A stretch of 34,556 bases of DNA, from NCBI RefSeq assembly GCF_016937615.1, contig NZ_JAFHKI010000164.1:1-34556 (forward strand), given 5' to 3'. The position numbers and the translations under genes are program-made. Shown in pieces: positions 18,907-25,933 of the stretch (its first letter is position 1; every line of letters begins with the position of its first letter). This DNA is from Pseudomonas lactucae (GTDB lineage: Bacteria > Pseudomonadota > Gammaproteobacteria > Pseudomonadales > Pseudomonadaceae). A model generated the notes under the pieces. It did no database searches. It was given only the letters and a program-made list of their open reading frames with translations, and had not been told where the DNA came from.

Positions 18907-21528
18907 ATGGGCAAATCGCTGGTCATTGTGGAATCCCCGGCTAAGGCCAAGACCATCAACAAGTACTTGGGTAACGAGTACGTGGTGAAGTCGAGTATCG
19001 GCCATATCCGAGACCTGCCCACCAGCGGTTCGGCTAGCGCCAGCAAGGAGCCAGCCGCCAAGCGCGGCAAGGCGGCTGCGGGCGAAGGTCCGGTGCTCAC
19101 GCCTAAAGAGAAAGCGCGCAAGCAGCTCGTCTCGCGCATGGGCGTAGACCCGGATCATGGCTGGAAGGCCAAATACGAAATCCTTCCCGGCAAGGAAAAG
19201 GTCATCGAAGAGCTGCGCCGGCTCGCCAAGGATGCCGACACCATCTATCTCGCAACGGACTTGGACCGCGAAGGGGAAGCCATTGCCTGGCACCTGCGCG
19301 AAGCCATCGGCGGCGACGACAGCCGCTACAAGCGCGTGGTGTTCAACGAAATCACCAAGAAAGCCATCCAGGAAGCTTTCTCCAAGCCGGGCGAGCTGGA
19401 CATCGACCGCGTCAACGCCCAGCAGGCCCGGCGTTTCCTCGACCGCGTGGTGGGCTACATGGTTTCGCCGCTGCTGTGGGCGAAGATCGCCCGTGGCCTG
19501 TCCGCTGGCCGTGTGCAATCGGTAGCGGTCAAGCTGGTGGTGGAGCGTGAGCGTGAAATTCGTGCGTTCAACCCCGAAGAGTACTGGGAAGTCCACGCCG
19601 ACCTCGGCACCGCCAAGGGCGCCAACGTGCGCTTTGAAGTGGCTCGCGAGAAAGGCGAGGCCTTCAAGCCGCTGAACGAAGCCCAGGCCATGGCCGCGCT
19701 GGAAAAGCTCAAGGCGTCCAGCTACAGCATCGTCAAGCGTGAAGACAAACCGACCAGCAGCAAGCCGTCGGCACCGTTCATCACCTCCACCCTGCAACAG
19801 GCGGCGAGTAACCGCCTGGGCTTCGGTGTGAAGAAAACCATGATGATGGCCCAGCGTCTGTACGAAGCCGGCTACATCACCTACATGCGTACCGACTCCA
19901 CCAACCTGTCGCAGGACGCGGTGGCGATGGCGCGCACGTATATTGAAGGCGAATTCGGCAAGAAGTACCTGCCGGAGAAGCCCAACGTCTACAGCAGCAA
20001 GGAAGGCGCCCAGGAGGCTCACGAAGCGATTCGTCCTTCCGACGCCAACACCACGCCCGCCAAGCTGAGCGGCATGGAGCGTGACGCTGAGCGCCTCTAC
20101 GAGCTGATCTGGCGCCAGTTCCTGGCTTGCCAAATGCTGCCGGCGCAATACCTGTCCACCACCGTGAGCGTGGGCGCCGGTGATTTCGAGCTACGCGCCA
20201 AGGGCCGTATCCTCAAGTTCGACGGCTACACCCGTGTGATGCCGCAGATCGCCAAGCCAGGCGACGACGACGTGCTGCCGGACATGGCCCAGGGCGACAC
20301 GTTGAAGCTGATCAAGCTCGACCCGTCGCAGCACTTCACCAAGCCGCCGGCGCGTTATTCGGAAGCCAGCCTGGTCAAGGAGATGGAAAAACGCGGTATC
20401 GGTCGTCCTTCGACCTACGCGGCGATCATTTCCACCATCCAGGATCGTGGCTATGTGGCGCTGCATAACCGTCGTTTCTATTCGGAAAAGATGGGTGACA
20501 TCGTCACCGAGCGTCTGTCCGAGAGTTTCTCCAACCTGATGGACTACGGCTTCACCGCCGGCATGGAAGAGAACCTCGATGACGTGGCCCAGGGTGAGCG
20601 TGACTGGAAAAACGTACTGGACGAATTCTATGGCGACTTCAAGAAGAAGCTCGAAGTAGCCGAAAGCCCTGACAGCGGCATGCGTGCCAACCAGCCGGTG
20701 ATGACAGATATTCCGTGCCTGACCTGCGGCCGGCCGATGCAGATTCGTACCGCATCCACCGGTGTGTTCCTGGGGTGCTCGGGCTACAGCCTGCCACCCA
20801 AAGAGCGCTGCAAGGCCACCGTCAACCTGGTGCCGGGTGATGAAATCGCTGCCGATGACGAAGGTGAATCCGAGTCGCTGGTATTGCGTGGCAAGCACCG
20901 TTGCCCGATCTGCAGCACGGCGATGGACGCCTACCTGCTGGATGAAAAACACAAGTTGCATATCTGCGGTAACAACCCGGATTGCAATGGTTACGAGATC
21001 GAAGAGGGGACTTACCGCATCAAGGGCTACGAAGGTCCGAGCCTGGAGTGCGACAAGTGTGGCAGCGAGATGCAGCTCAAAACCGGCCGTTTCGGCAAGT
21101 TCTTCGGCTGCACCAACCCGACCTGCAAGAACACCCGCAAACTGCTCAAAAGCGGCGACGCGGCGCCGCCGAAGATGGACCCGGTGAAGATGCCTGAGCT
21201 CAAGTGCGAGAAGGTCAACGACACCTACATCCTGCGTGATGGTGCTTCTGGGCTGTTCCTGGCCGCCAGCCAGTTCCCGAAAAACCGCGAGACCCGTGCG
21301 CCGCTGGTGCTGGAGATCGTGCCGCACAAGGACGAGATCGATCCGAAGTACCACTTCCTGTGTGAAGCGCCGAAGAAGGACCCGGATGGTCGCCCAGCCG
21401 TGATCCGCTACAGCCGCAAGACCAAGGAGCAGTACGTGCAGACCGAAGTGGACGGCAAGCCTACCGGCTGGAAAGCGTTCTACGACGGCGGCAAGTGGAA
21501 GGTCGAAGACAAGCGCCAGGGCGCTTGA
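18907..21528 (+). CDS. topA: DNA topoisomerase I
   Basis: TopA is a type IA topoisomerase that relaxes negative supercoils by single-strand passage. The 873-residue protein starts with the Toprim domain (LVIVESPAKAKTINKYLG, and DLDREGEAIAWHL). The active-site tyrosine is Y326 in YITYMRTDSTN. Three C-terminal zinc ribbons are seen: CLTCGRPMQ...GCSGY, CPICSTAMD...CGNNPDC, and CDKCGSEMQ...GCTNPTC, followed by a basic tail. The ATG at 18907 begins MGKSLVIVESPAK, as in other pseudomonads; the longer ORF starting at 18832 would overlap the promoter. Frame intact, single gene, with a REPIN after the stop. Confidence 0.97.
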   Translation: MGKSLVIVESPAKAKTINKYLGNEYVVKSSIGHIRDLPTSGSASASKEPAAKRGKAAAGEGPVLTPKEKARKQLVSRMGVDPDHGWKAKYEILPGKEKVIEELRRLAKDADTIYLATDLDREGEAIAWHLREAIGGDDSRYKRVVFNEITKKAIQEAFSKPGELDIDRVNAQQARRFLDRVVGYMVSPLLWAKIARGLSAGRVQSVAVKLVVEREREIRAFNPEEYWEVHADLGTAKGANVRFEVAREKGEAFKPLNEAQAMAALEKLKASSYSIVKREDKPTSSKPSAPFITSTLQQAASNRLGFGVKKTMMMAQRLYEAGYITYMRTDSTNLSQDAVAMARTYIEGEFGKKYLPEKPNVYSSKEGAQEAHEAIRPSDANTTPAKLSGMERDAERLYELIWRQFLACQMLPAQYLSTTVSVGAGDFELRAKGRILKFDGYTRVMPQIAKPGDDDVLPDMAQGDTLKLIKLDPSQHFTKPPARYSEASLVKEMEKRGIGRPSTYAAIISTIQDRGYVALHNRRFYSEKMGDIVTERLSESFSNLMDYGFTAGMEENLDDVAQGERDWKNVLDEFYGDFKKKLEVAESPDSGMRANQPVMTDIPCLTCGRPMQIRTASTGVFLGCSGYSLPPKERCKATVNLVPGDEIAADDEGESESLVLRGKHRCPICSTAMDAYLLDEKHKLHICGNNPDCNGYEIEEGTYRIKGYEGPSLECDKCGSEMQLKTGRFGKFFGCTNPTCKNTRKLLKSGDAAPPKMDPVKMPELKCEKVNDTYILRDGASGLFLAASQFPKNRETRAPLVLEIVPHKDEIDPKYHFLCEAPKKDPDGRPAVIRYSRKTKEQYVQTEVDGKPTGWKAFYDGGKWKVEDKRQGA

Positions 21529-21556
21529 TCCGCCGGATACGCTGACCTGACGCTTG

Positions 21557-21645
21557 AATGTGAGAGGGGGCTTGCTCCCGATATAGGTGCATCAGTCGAC
21601 ATGTGTATGACTGATGCACCGCTATCGGGAGCAAGCCCCTTGTGT
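21557..21645. repeat. REPIN with an extended internal stem
   Basis: Left half AATGTGAGAGGGGGCTTGC then TCCCGATATAGG; right half CGCTATCGGGAGCAAGCCCC then TTGTG. Between them GGTGCATCAGTC (21586-21597) and GACTGATGCACC (21609-21620) are a perfect 12-bp dyad around an 11-base loop. Left and right together could form an unbroken stem of about 30 bp. It lies between topA and the DUF6586 gene. Confidence 0.92.
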
Positions 21646-21750
21646 CTTGAGCCAGGATTAGCAGCCGTTCATGGCACTTGCAGTCGACTCAGCTGATCCG
21701 TGACACTGTTCAGCCAGCATCATGCCTATTCGTTGTGGAGATTTGCCGTT

Positions 21751-22272
21751 ATGGCCAACGAACTCTATACCCGTACCAATCAGAAAATTTACTTTGCGGG
21801 TTTGTCCCTGGAAGCCCTCGGCCGCGCCGAGGAAGGGAAAGAGATGAATGCTATTGCGCTGGTCCAGGCAGGACGTGAAGCGGCGTTGTTCCACTTGTAC
21901 GGCGCCTTGCTGGGCCTGTGCCATGAGATCGCCGGGTTCTACCGTCTGCCACAGGCCGGTTCGCCGCGTGCGGAAATGATCATGAACAGCGAAGTGCTGG
22001 CGTCCATGGCCATCCCCGAACTGGCTGAGCTGGTGGAAATGGCTCAGAGCCCCGACAGCTGGGTGGCGCGTTTGCTCAAGGCCCATGCGGATATGTTCCA
22101 GCCACCAAGGGTTCCCCATGTGCCCAAGGGCGACGTGACCCAACCGCTGATCGTGGCGGTGGCGTTGGAGGAGGAAGAGCCCAAGCCCCTGAGTCGGGAG
22201 GAGTTGGAAGGCTGGCGGCAAGAGCTGAAGAAGATGGCACTGCGCTTTCGGGAAGGTCTTAACGAGTGTTAA
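21751..22272 (+). CDS. DUF6586 family protein
   Basis: The product of 173 residues begins MANELYTRTNQKIYFAGLSLE and is largely helical, with no signal or membrane segment. It matches what I know as a Pseudomonas-specific conserved family (DUF6586) of unknown function found beside topA. An in-frame ATG at 21700 would add 17 residues without a ribosome site; the ATG at 21751 is therefore preferred, although its own ribosome site is weak. The C-terminal half has a conserved acidic stretch LEEEEPKPLSREELEGW. Confidence 0.75.
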   Translation: MANELYTRTNQKIYFAGLSLEALGRAEEGKEMNAIALVQAGREAALFHLYGALLGLCHEIAGFYRLPQAGSPRAEMIMNSEVLASMAIPELAELVEMAQSPDSWVARLLKAHADMFQPPRVPHVPKGDVTQPLIVAVALEEEEPKPLSREELEGWRQELKKMALRFREGLNEC

Positions 22273-22353
22273 TAGCGGCTCGGACTCAAAAAGCACCGTT
22301 CATCAAGCTGTAAAGAAACCTGTTCAGATCCTCAGCGAGGCTGGGTGTATGAC

Positions 22354-22362
22354 TGATATAAT
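22354..22362 (+). promoter_or_regulatory. Extended -10 promoter
   Basis: TGATATAAT is a perfect extended -10 element (TGn-TATAAT). No good -35 is seen, as is normal for extended -10 promoters. It lies 29 bases before the ATG of the small ORF at 22391. Confidence 0.55.
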
Positions 22363-22390
22363 CCCGGCCTTTCGTGGAGAACAGACTTTT

Positions 22391-22623
22391 ATGCCGACGT
22401 CCTTTCTGGAAATTGTTGAACTGCCTGACGGCCGAATCGAGCTGCGCCGGGCCGAGGACGAAGGTTCTCTGGTTATCCTGGATTTTTCCGAAGACGCAAA
22501 AGTGTTTTTGCAGGGCCAGCACGTGGAAGTGGCAAAAGCCATGTTGAGCGTGGGCGTGCAAATGGCCGGTCGCTGGCGGAAGGCGAGCCGGAGAAAGAAG
22601 ACGGGCCGCGCGTTCTTCATTGA
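22391..22623 (+). CDS. Small conserved hypothetical protein (frameshift as given)
   Basis: The product begins MPTSFLEIVELPDGRIELRR and is acidic, with LVILDFSEDAKVFLQ and AKAMLSVGVQMAGR; it belongs to a small Pseudomonas family of unknown function found next to sulA. As given, the frame runs on past 22571 into an arginine-rich tail to 22735 that crosses the end of sulA. Adding one C (CGCTGGCG to CGCCTGGCG) gives the tail RLAEGEPEKEDGPRVLH and a stop at 22621-22623, a 77-residue acidic protein like its relatives. The ATG at 22391 overlaps no other gene; the ATG at 22349 lies in the promoter. Confidence 0.7.
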
Positions 22624-22682
22624 GTCTTGTGGTGAAGGGGCTTCTGTGACGAGCCCGATCACTACAGGCTGGGCCAGTGACT

Positions 22683-23156
22683 TTATCCCAGTCGAATATT
22701 CAAGCTCTGCGCATCGCCCAAACGTGCAGCACTGATCAACTGCTGCTTGGCCGTCGCATTCAGCGGATTCAACCAGCTTACGACGGTATGGCTGCGCCCC
22801 AGGCGTAACGCTTCACACGTTAATTGCTGGGCGCTTTGTGCGCCGCGTGGTTGCAGGAGCAGGATACGTTCACGGTTGAGGCCGGCGTCCCTCAGCCAAG
22901 CCTGGGTGAGGCTGGCGGGCGGTGCGATCAACGTCAGCCACCGTGCATCCTGCTCCTCGCTCAACTCACGCAGGATTGGCGCCAGCAGGCTCAGGCAGCT
23001 TCCGGCAGCACCGCGCAACGACAGTTCACTGAACGCCTCAGGCTCGGCGCCCCAGGGCGCTTCGACCGTCTCCTTGAGGATAGGCGCAAGAGGTTGGGCC
23101 ATAAAGGCTTCGAACAGCGACAGTTGTGTGTGTTGTGGGGTGTGCACGATCTGCAT
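22683..23156 (-). CDS. sulA: SOS cell division inhibitor SulA
   Basis: SulA binds FtsZ and blocks septum formation during DNA damage; Lon degrades it afterwards. The 157-residue protein is of the Pseudomonas SulA type: it begins MQIVHTPQHTQLSLFEAF and has WLTLIAPPASLTQAWL, then the central core and TVVSWLNPLN. It is 10 bases after lexA on the same strand, so it is under the two LexA boxes before lexA; I see no separate box. A GGAGG ribosome site precedes the ATG at 23156. The longer ORF start (23189) would overlap lexA. Confidence 0.9.
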   Translation of the reverse strand: MQIVHTPQHTQLSLFEAFMAQPLAPILKETVEAPWGAEPEAFSELSLRGAAGSCLSLLAPILRELSEEQDARWLTLIAPPASLTQAWLRDAGLNRERILLLQPRGAQSAQQLTCEALRLGRSHTVVSWLNPLNATAKQQLISAARLGDAQSLNIRLG

Positions 23157-23166
23157 GATGCCTCCT

Positions 23167-23775
23167 TTAGCGGCGAATAACGCCGACACTCAAGCCTTCG
23201 ATCACCAGGTCCTGATCTTTCAGGTTCACTTCAATCGGGGCGAACTCAGGGTTCTCGGCCAGGAGCCAGACCTTGCTGCCTTCGCGCTTGAAGCGCTTGA
23301 CGGTGACTTCATCGCCGATACGGGCGACGACGATTTGACCATTACGGGCTTCACGGGTGGTGTGGACGGCCAGCAAGTCACCATCAAAGATGCCCACGTC
23401 TTTCATGCTCATGCCATGTACCCGCAATAGGTAATCGGCGCGCGGATGGAAGAAGGTCGGGTTGATGTTGCAGGATTCCTCGACGTGCTGCTGCGCCAGG
23501 ATCGGCGCACCGGCTGCAACGCGGCCGATGATCGGCAGGGTCGATTCGTCGGCCTTGGCTTCGAAGCCAGGGATGCGAATGCCGCGCGAAGCGCCGGGGG
23601 TCATCTCGATCGCGCCTTTGCGAGCGAGGGCCTTGAGGTGCTCTTCGGCGGCGTTGGGGGATTTGAACCCCAACTCCAGCGCAATCTCGGCTCGCGTCGG
23701 CGGATAGCCGTTGTCATCGAGGCAGCGCTTGATAAAAGCCAGAATCTCAGCTTGGCGTGGCGTCAGTTTTAGCAT
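23167..23775 (-). CDS. lexA: SOS repressor LexA
   Basis: LexA represses the SOS regulon and cuts itself when RecA is activated. The 202-residue protein has the winged-helix DNA-binding domain (about 1-65, MLKLTPRQAEILAFIKRCL...GYPPTRAEIA), the cleavage site A88-G89 in RVAAGAPI, and the catalytic dyad S123 (GMSMKDVG) and K160 (VTVKRFK). It is the first gene of lexA-sulA, and its promoter is covered by two LexA boxes, so it is autoregulated. The frame is intact. Confidence 0.97.
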   Translation of the reverse strand: MLKLTPRQAEILAFIKRCLDDNGYPPTRAEIALELGFKSPNAAEEHLKALARKGAIEMTPGASRGIRIPGFEAKADESTLPIIGRVAAGAPILAQQHVEESCNINPTFFHPRADYLLRVHGMSMKDVGIFDGDLLAVHTTREARNGQIVVARIGDEVTVKRFKREGSKVWLLAENPEFAPIEVNLKDQDLVIEGLSVGVIRR

Positions 23776-23785
23776 GTTGATCGCT

Positions 23786-23801
23786 CTGTCTTTTTATACA
23801 G
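23786..23801 (-). promoter_or_regulatory. LexA box 1 (near start codon)
   Basis: On the coding strand CTGTATAAAAAGACAG fits CTG-N10-CAG with the usual TATA-rich left half. It lies 10 bases before the lexA start codon and downstream of the promoter. Confidence 0.88.
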
Positions 23802-23804
23802 TGA

Positions 23805-23820
23805 CTGGGATTATATACAG
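23805..23820 (-). promoter_or_regulatory. LexA box 2 (over the -10)
   Basis: On the coding strand CTGTATATAATCCCAG fits CTG-N10-CAG. It contains the -10 TATAAT, so LexA binding blocks RNA polymerase directly. Box 1 is only three bases away. Confidence 0.9.
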
Positions 23821-23837
23821 TGAACTGCGCTTGGCAA
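23810..23837 (-). promoter_or_regulatory. lexA-sulA promoter
   Basis: On the coding strand TTGCCA (23837-23832), a 16-base spacer and TATAAT (23815-23810). The -10 is perfect and lies inside LexA box 2. Confidence 0.75.
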
Positions 23838-23979
23838 TCATCCTTTTTCAGGACTCCGCTGGACGGTCATTCTTTATCTGTCCTACACGGTAGAGATAGC
23901 GCTGCCTACAGACCTGGAAGGATGTGATTAAATAGCGCTGAAATAGATGACTGCCCGGCCGCAAAGCGAACCTGCAGAC

Positions 23980-24008
23980 TTGACAAGACACACCCTGAAA
24001 CGTATGTT
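23980..24008 (+). promoter_or_regulatory. psrA promoter
   Basis: TTGACA (23980-23985), a 17-base spacer and TATGTT (24003-24008). The -35 is perfect. The -10 lies inside the first PsrA box, which explains autorepression. Confidence 0.75.
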
Positions 24009-24023
24009 TCAAACAAGTGTTTG
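23997..24023 (+). promoter_or_regulatory. Two overlapping PsrA boxes
   Basis: GAAAC-GTAT-GTTTC (23997-24010) and CAAAC-AAGT-GTTTG (24010-24023) both match (G/C)AAAC-N4-GTTT(G/C) exactly and share one base. PsrA is known to repress its own gene. The first box covers the -10 and the second the likely transcription start. Confidence 0.9.
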
Positions 24024-24038
24024 TCAGGCGGAGTAGCC

Positions 24039-24746
24039 ATGGCCCAGTCGGAAACCGTTGAACGCATTCTCGATGCTGCCGAGCAATTGTTCGCGGAAAA
24101 AGGATTCGCCGAAACTTCATTGCGGCTGATCACCAGCAAGGCCGGGGTCAACCTTGCCGCGGTGAACTACCATTTCGGTTCGAAAAAAGCCCTGATCCAG
24201 GCGGTGTTCTCGCGCTTTCTGGGGCCGTTCTGCGCCAGTCTCGATCGTGAGCTGGAGCGGCGCCAGGCCAAGGCCGACCACAAGCCCAGCCTGGAAGAAC
24301 TGCTGGAAATCCTCGTCGAGCAAGCCTTGGTCGTCCAGCCACGCAGCGGTAATGACTTGTCGATCTTCATGCGCCTGTTGGGCCTGGCGTTCAGCCAGAG
24401 CCAGGGCCACCTGCGCCGCTATCTGGAAGACATGTACGGCAAGGTATTCCGCCGCTATATGTTGCTGGTCAACGAAGCCGCCCCACGGATTCCGCCGATC
24501 GAGCTGTTCTGGCGCGTGCACTTCATGCTCGGTGCGGCGGCGTTCAGCATGTCCGGTATCAAGGCGTTACGTGCGATTGCCGAGACCGATTTCGGCGTCA
24601 ACACTTCCATTGAGCAGGTCATGCGCCTGATGGTGCCGTTCCTCGCCGCCGGCATGCGCGCCGAAACCGGCGTGACGGACCCGACGATGGCGGCTGCGCA
24701 GTTGCGTCCACGCAGCAAAACCGTGCCGGTTCCCGCCAAGGTTTGA
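24039..24746 (+). CDS. psrA: TetR-family regulator PsrA
   Basis: PsrA senses long-chain fatty acids: it represses its own gene and fadBA5-type operons and activates rpoS in pseudomonads. The 235-residue protein has the TetR helix-turn-helix at the N-terminus (about 10-55, ETVERILDAAEQLFAEKGF...VNLAAVNYHFGSKKALI) and a longer helical ligand domain with IFMRLLGLAFSQSQGHLRRY. The ATG at 24039 is chosen because it lies downstream of the promoter and has GGCGGAG upstream; the longer ORF start overlaps the operator. It diverges from lexA and precedes nagZ by 144 bases. Confidence 0.95.
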   Translation: MAQSETVERILDAAEQLFAEKGFAETSLRLITSKAGVNLAAVNYHFGSKKALIQAVFSRFLGPFCASLDRELERRQAKADHKPSLEELLEILVEQALVVQPRSGNDLSIFMRLLGLAFSQSQGHLRRYLEDMYGKVFRRYMLLVNEAAPRIPPIELFWRVHFMLGAAAFSMSGIKALRAIAETDFGVNTSIEQVMRLMVPFLAAGMRAETGVTDPTMAAAQLRPRSKTVPVPAKV

Positions 24747-24890
24747 CCGCTCCGGGTGTGCGCGGCCGCTTGCATCCGCTAAGCTATCCGCCATGCCGAT
24801 TTCAGCTATTTACCCGCAACCCATTGTGCTTGCCGTGCTTACCGCGCGACGTCAGCGCAATGGGTTGTGGGCGTTATTTAAGGAAGGTTT

Positions 24891-25901
24891 ATGACTGCTG
24901 CCCTGCAAGGTTCTTTGATGGTCGATGTCGCCGGTACTTGGCTGACGGCCGAGGATCGCCACCTCTTGCGCCAGCCTGAAGTGGGCGGCCTGATCATTTT
25001 TGCGCGCAATATCGAGCACCCGCGCCAAGTACGGGAACTGAGCGCGGCGATTCGCGCGGTGCGCCCGGACTTGCTGCTGGCGGTCGATCAGGAAGGCGGC
25101 CGCGTGCAGCGCCTGCGTCAGGGCTTTGTGCGTCTGCCGGCCATGCGCGCGTTGGCGGATAACCTCAATGCCGAATACCTGGCCGAACAATGCGGCTGGA
25201 TCATGGCCACTGAAGTGCTGGCTGTCGGCCTGGACCTCAGCTTTGCCCCCGTGCTGGACTTGGACTACCAGCGCAGCGCCGTGGTCGGCACCCGATCCTT
25301 CGAAGGCGACCCCGAGCGCGCCGCCGTGCTCGCCGGTGCATTTATCCGTGGCATGAACAGCGCCGGCATGGCCGCTACCGGCAAGCACTTCCCCGGTCAC
25401 GGTTGGGCCGAGGCGGATTCCCACGTCGCCATTCCCAATGACGAACGCAGCCTGGAACAGATTCGCGCCAACGACCTGGTGCCTTTCGCACGCCTGAGCA
25501 AGCAACTGGCGGCGGTGATGCCGGCGCACGTCATTTATCCGCAAGTCGATAACCAGCCCGCCGGCTTCTCGCGCCGTTGGCTGCAGGACATCCTGCGTGG
25601 TGAGCTGCAGTTTGATGGGGTGATTTTCAGTGATGACCTGTCCATGGCCGGTGCCCATGTGGTCGGCGACGCGGCCAGTCGGATTGAAGCGGCGCTGACC
25701 GCCGGTTGCGACATGGGCCTGGTGTGCAACGATCGTGCAGCGGCCGAGCTTGCCCTCTCTGCGGCACAGCGGATGAAGGTCAAGCCTTCGGCACGCATTG
25801 CGCGCATGCGCGGCCAGTCGATTGCCTCGACGGACTACAAGCAGGATCCTCGTTGGCTGGCAGCGCTTGCCGCGTTGCGGGATGCTCAGTTGATTGACTG
25901 A
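24891..25901 (+). CDS. nagZ: Beta-N-acetylhexosaminidase NagZ
   Basis: NagZ removes GlcNAc from GlcNAc-anhydroMurNAc muropeptides in the cytoplasm. This is a step of cell-wall recycling, and its products influence AmpC beta-lactamase induction through AmpR. The 336-residue glycoside hydrolase family 3 protein has the signature KHFPGHG (K165, H166 at its start) and the nucleophile D248 in IIFSDDLSMAGA. GTTTAAGGAAGG-type ribosome sequence precedes the ATG at 24891. It is co-oriented with psrA and convergent with the SNF2 gene, 32 bases away; no terminator is obvious between them. Confidence 0.96.
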   Translation: MTAALQGSLMVDVAGTWLTAEDRHLLRQPEVGGLIIFARNIEHPRQVRELSAAIRAVRPDLLLAVDQEGGRVQRLRQGFVRLPAMRALADNLNAEYLAEQCGWIMATEVLAVGLDLSFAPVLDLDYQRSAVVGTRSFEGDPERAAVLAGAFIRGMNSAGMAATGKHFPGHGWAEADSHVAIPNDERSLEQIRANDLVPFARLSKQLAAVMPAHVIYPQVDNQPAGFSRRWLQDILRGELQFDGVIFSDDLSMAGAHVVGDAASRIEAALTAGCDMGLVCNDRAAAELALSAAQRMKVKPSARIARMRGQSIASTDYKQDPRWLAALAALRDAQLID

Positions 25902-25933
25902 AGACTGAGTCGCGCCTGATGGCGATCCGACCG

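Noticed and set aside
23896..23940. Direct repeat ATAGCGCTG, 36 bases apart, between lexA and psrA
   Set aside because: Nine bases in a short gap can repeat by chance, and AGCGCT is a self-complementary hexamer common in GC-rich DNA; no known factor fits.
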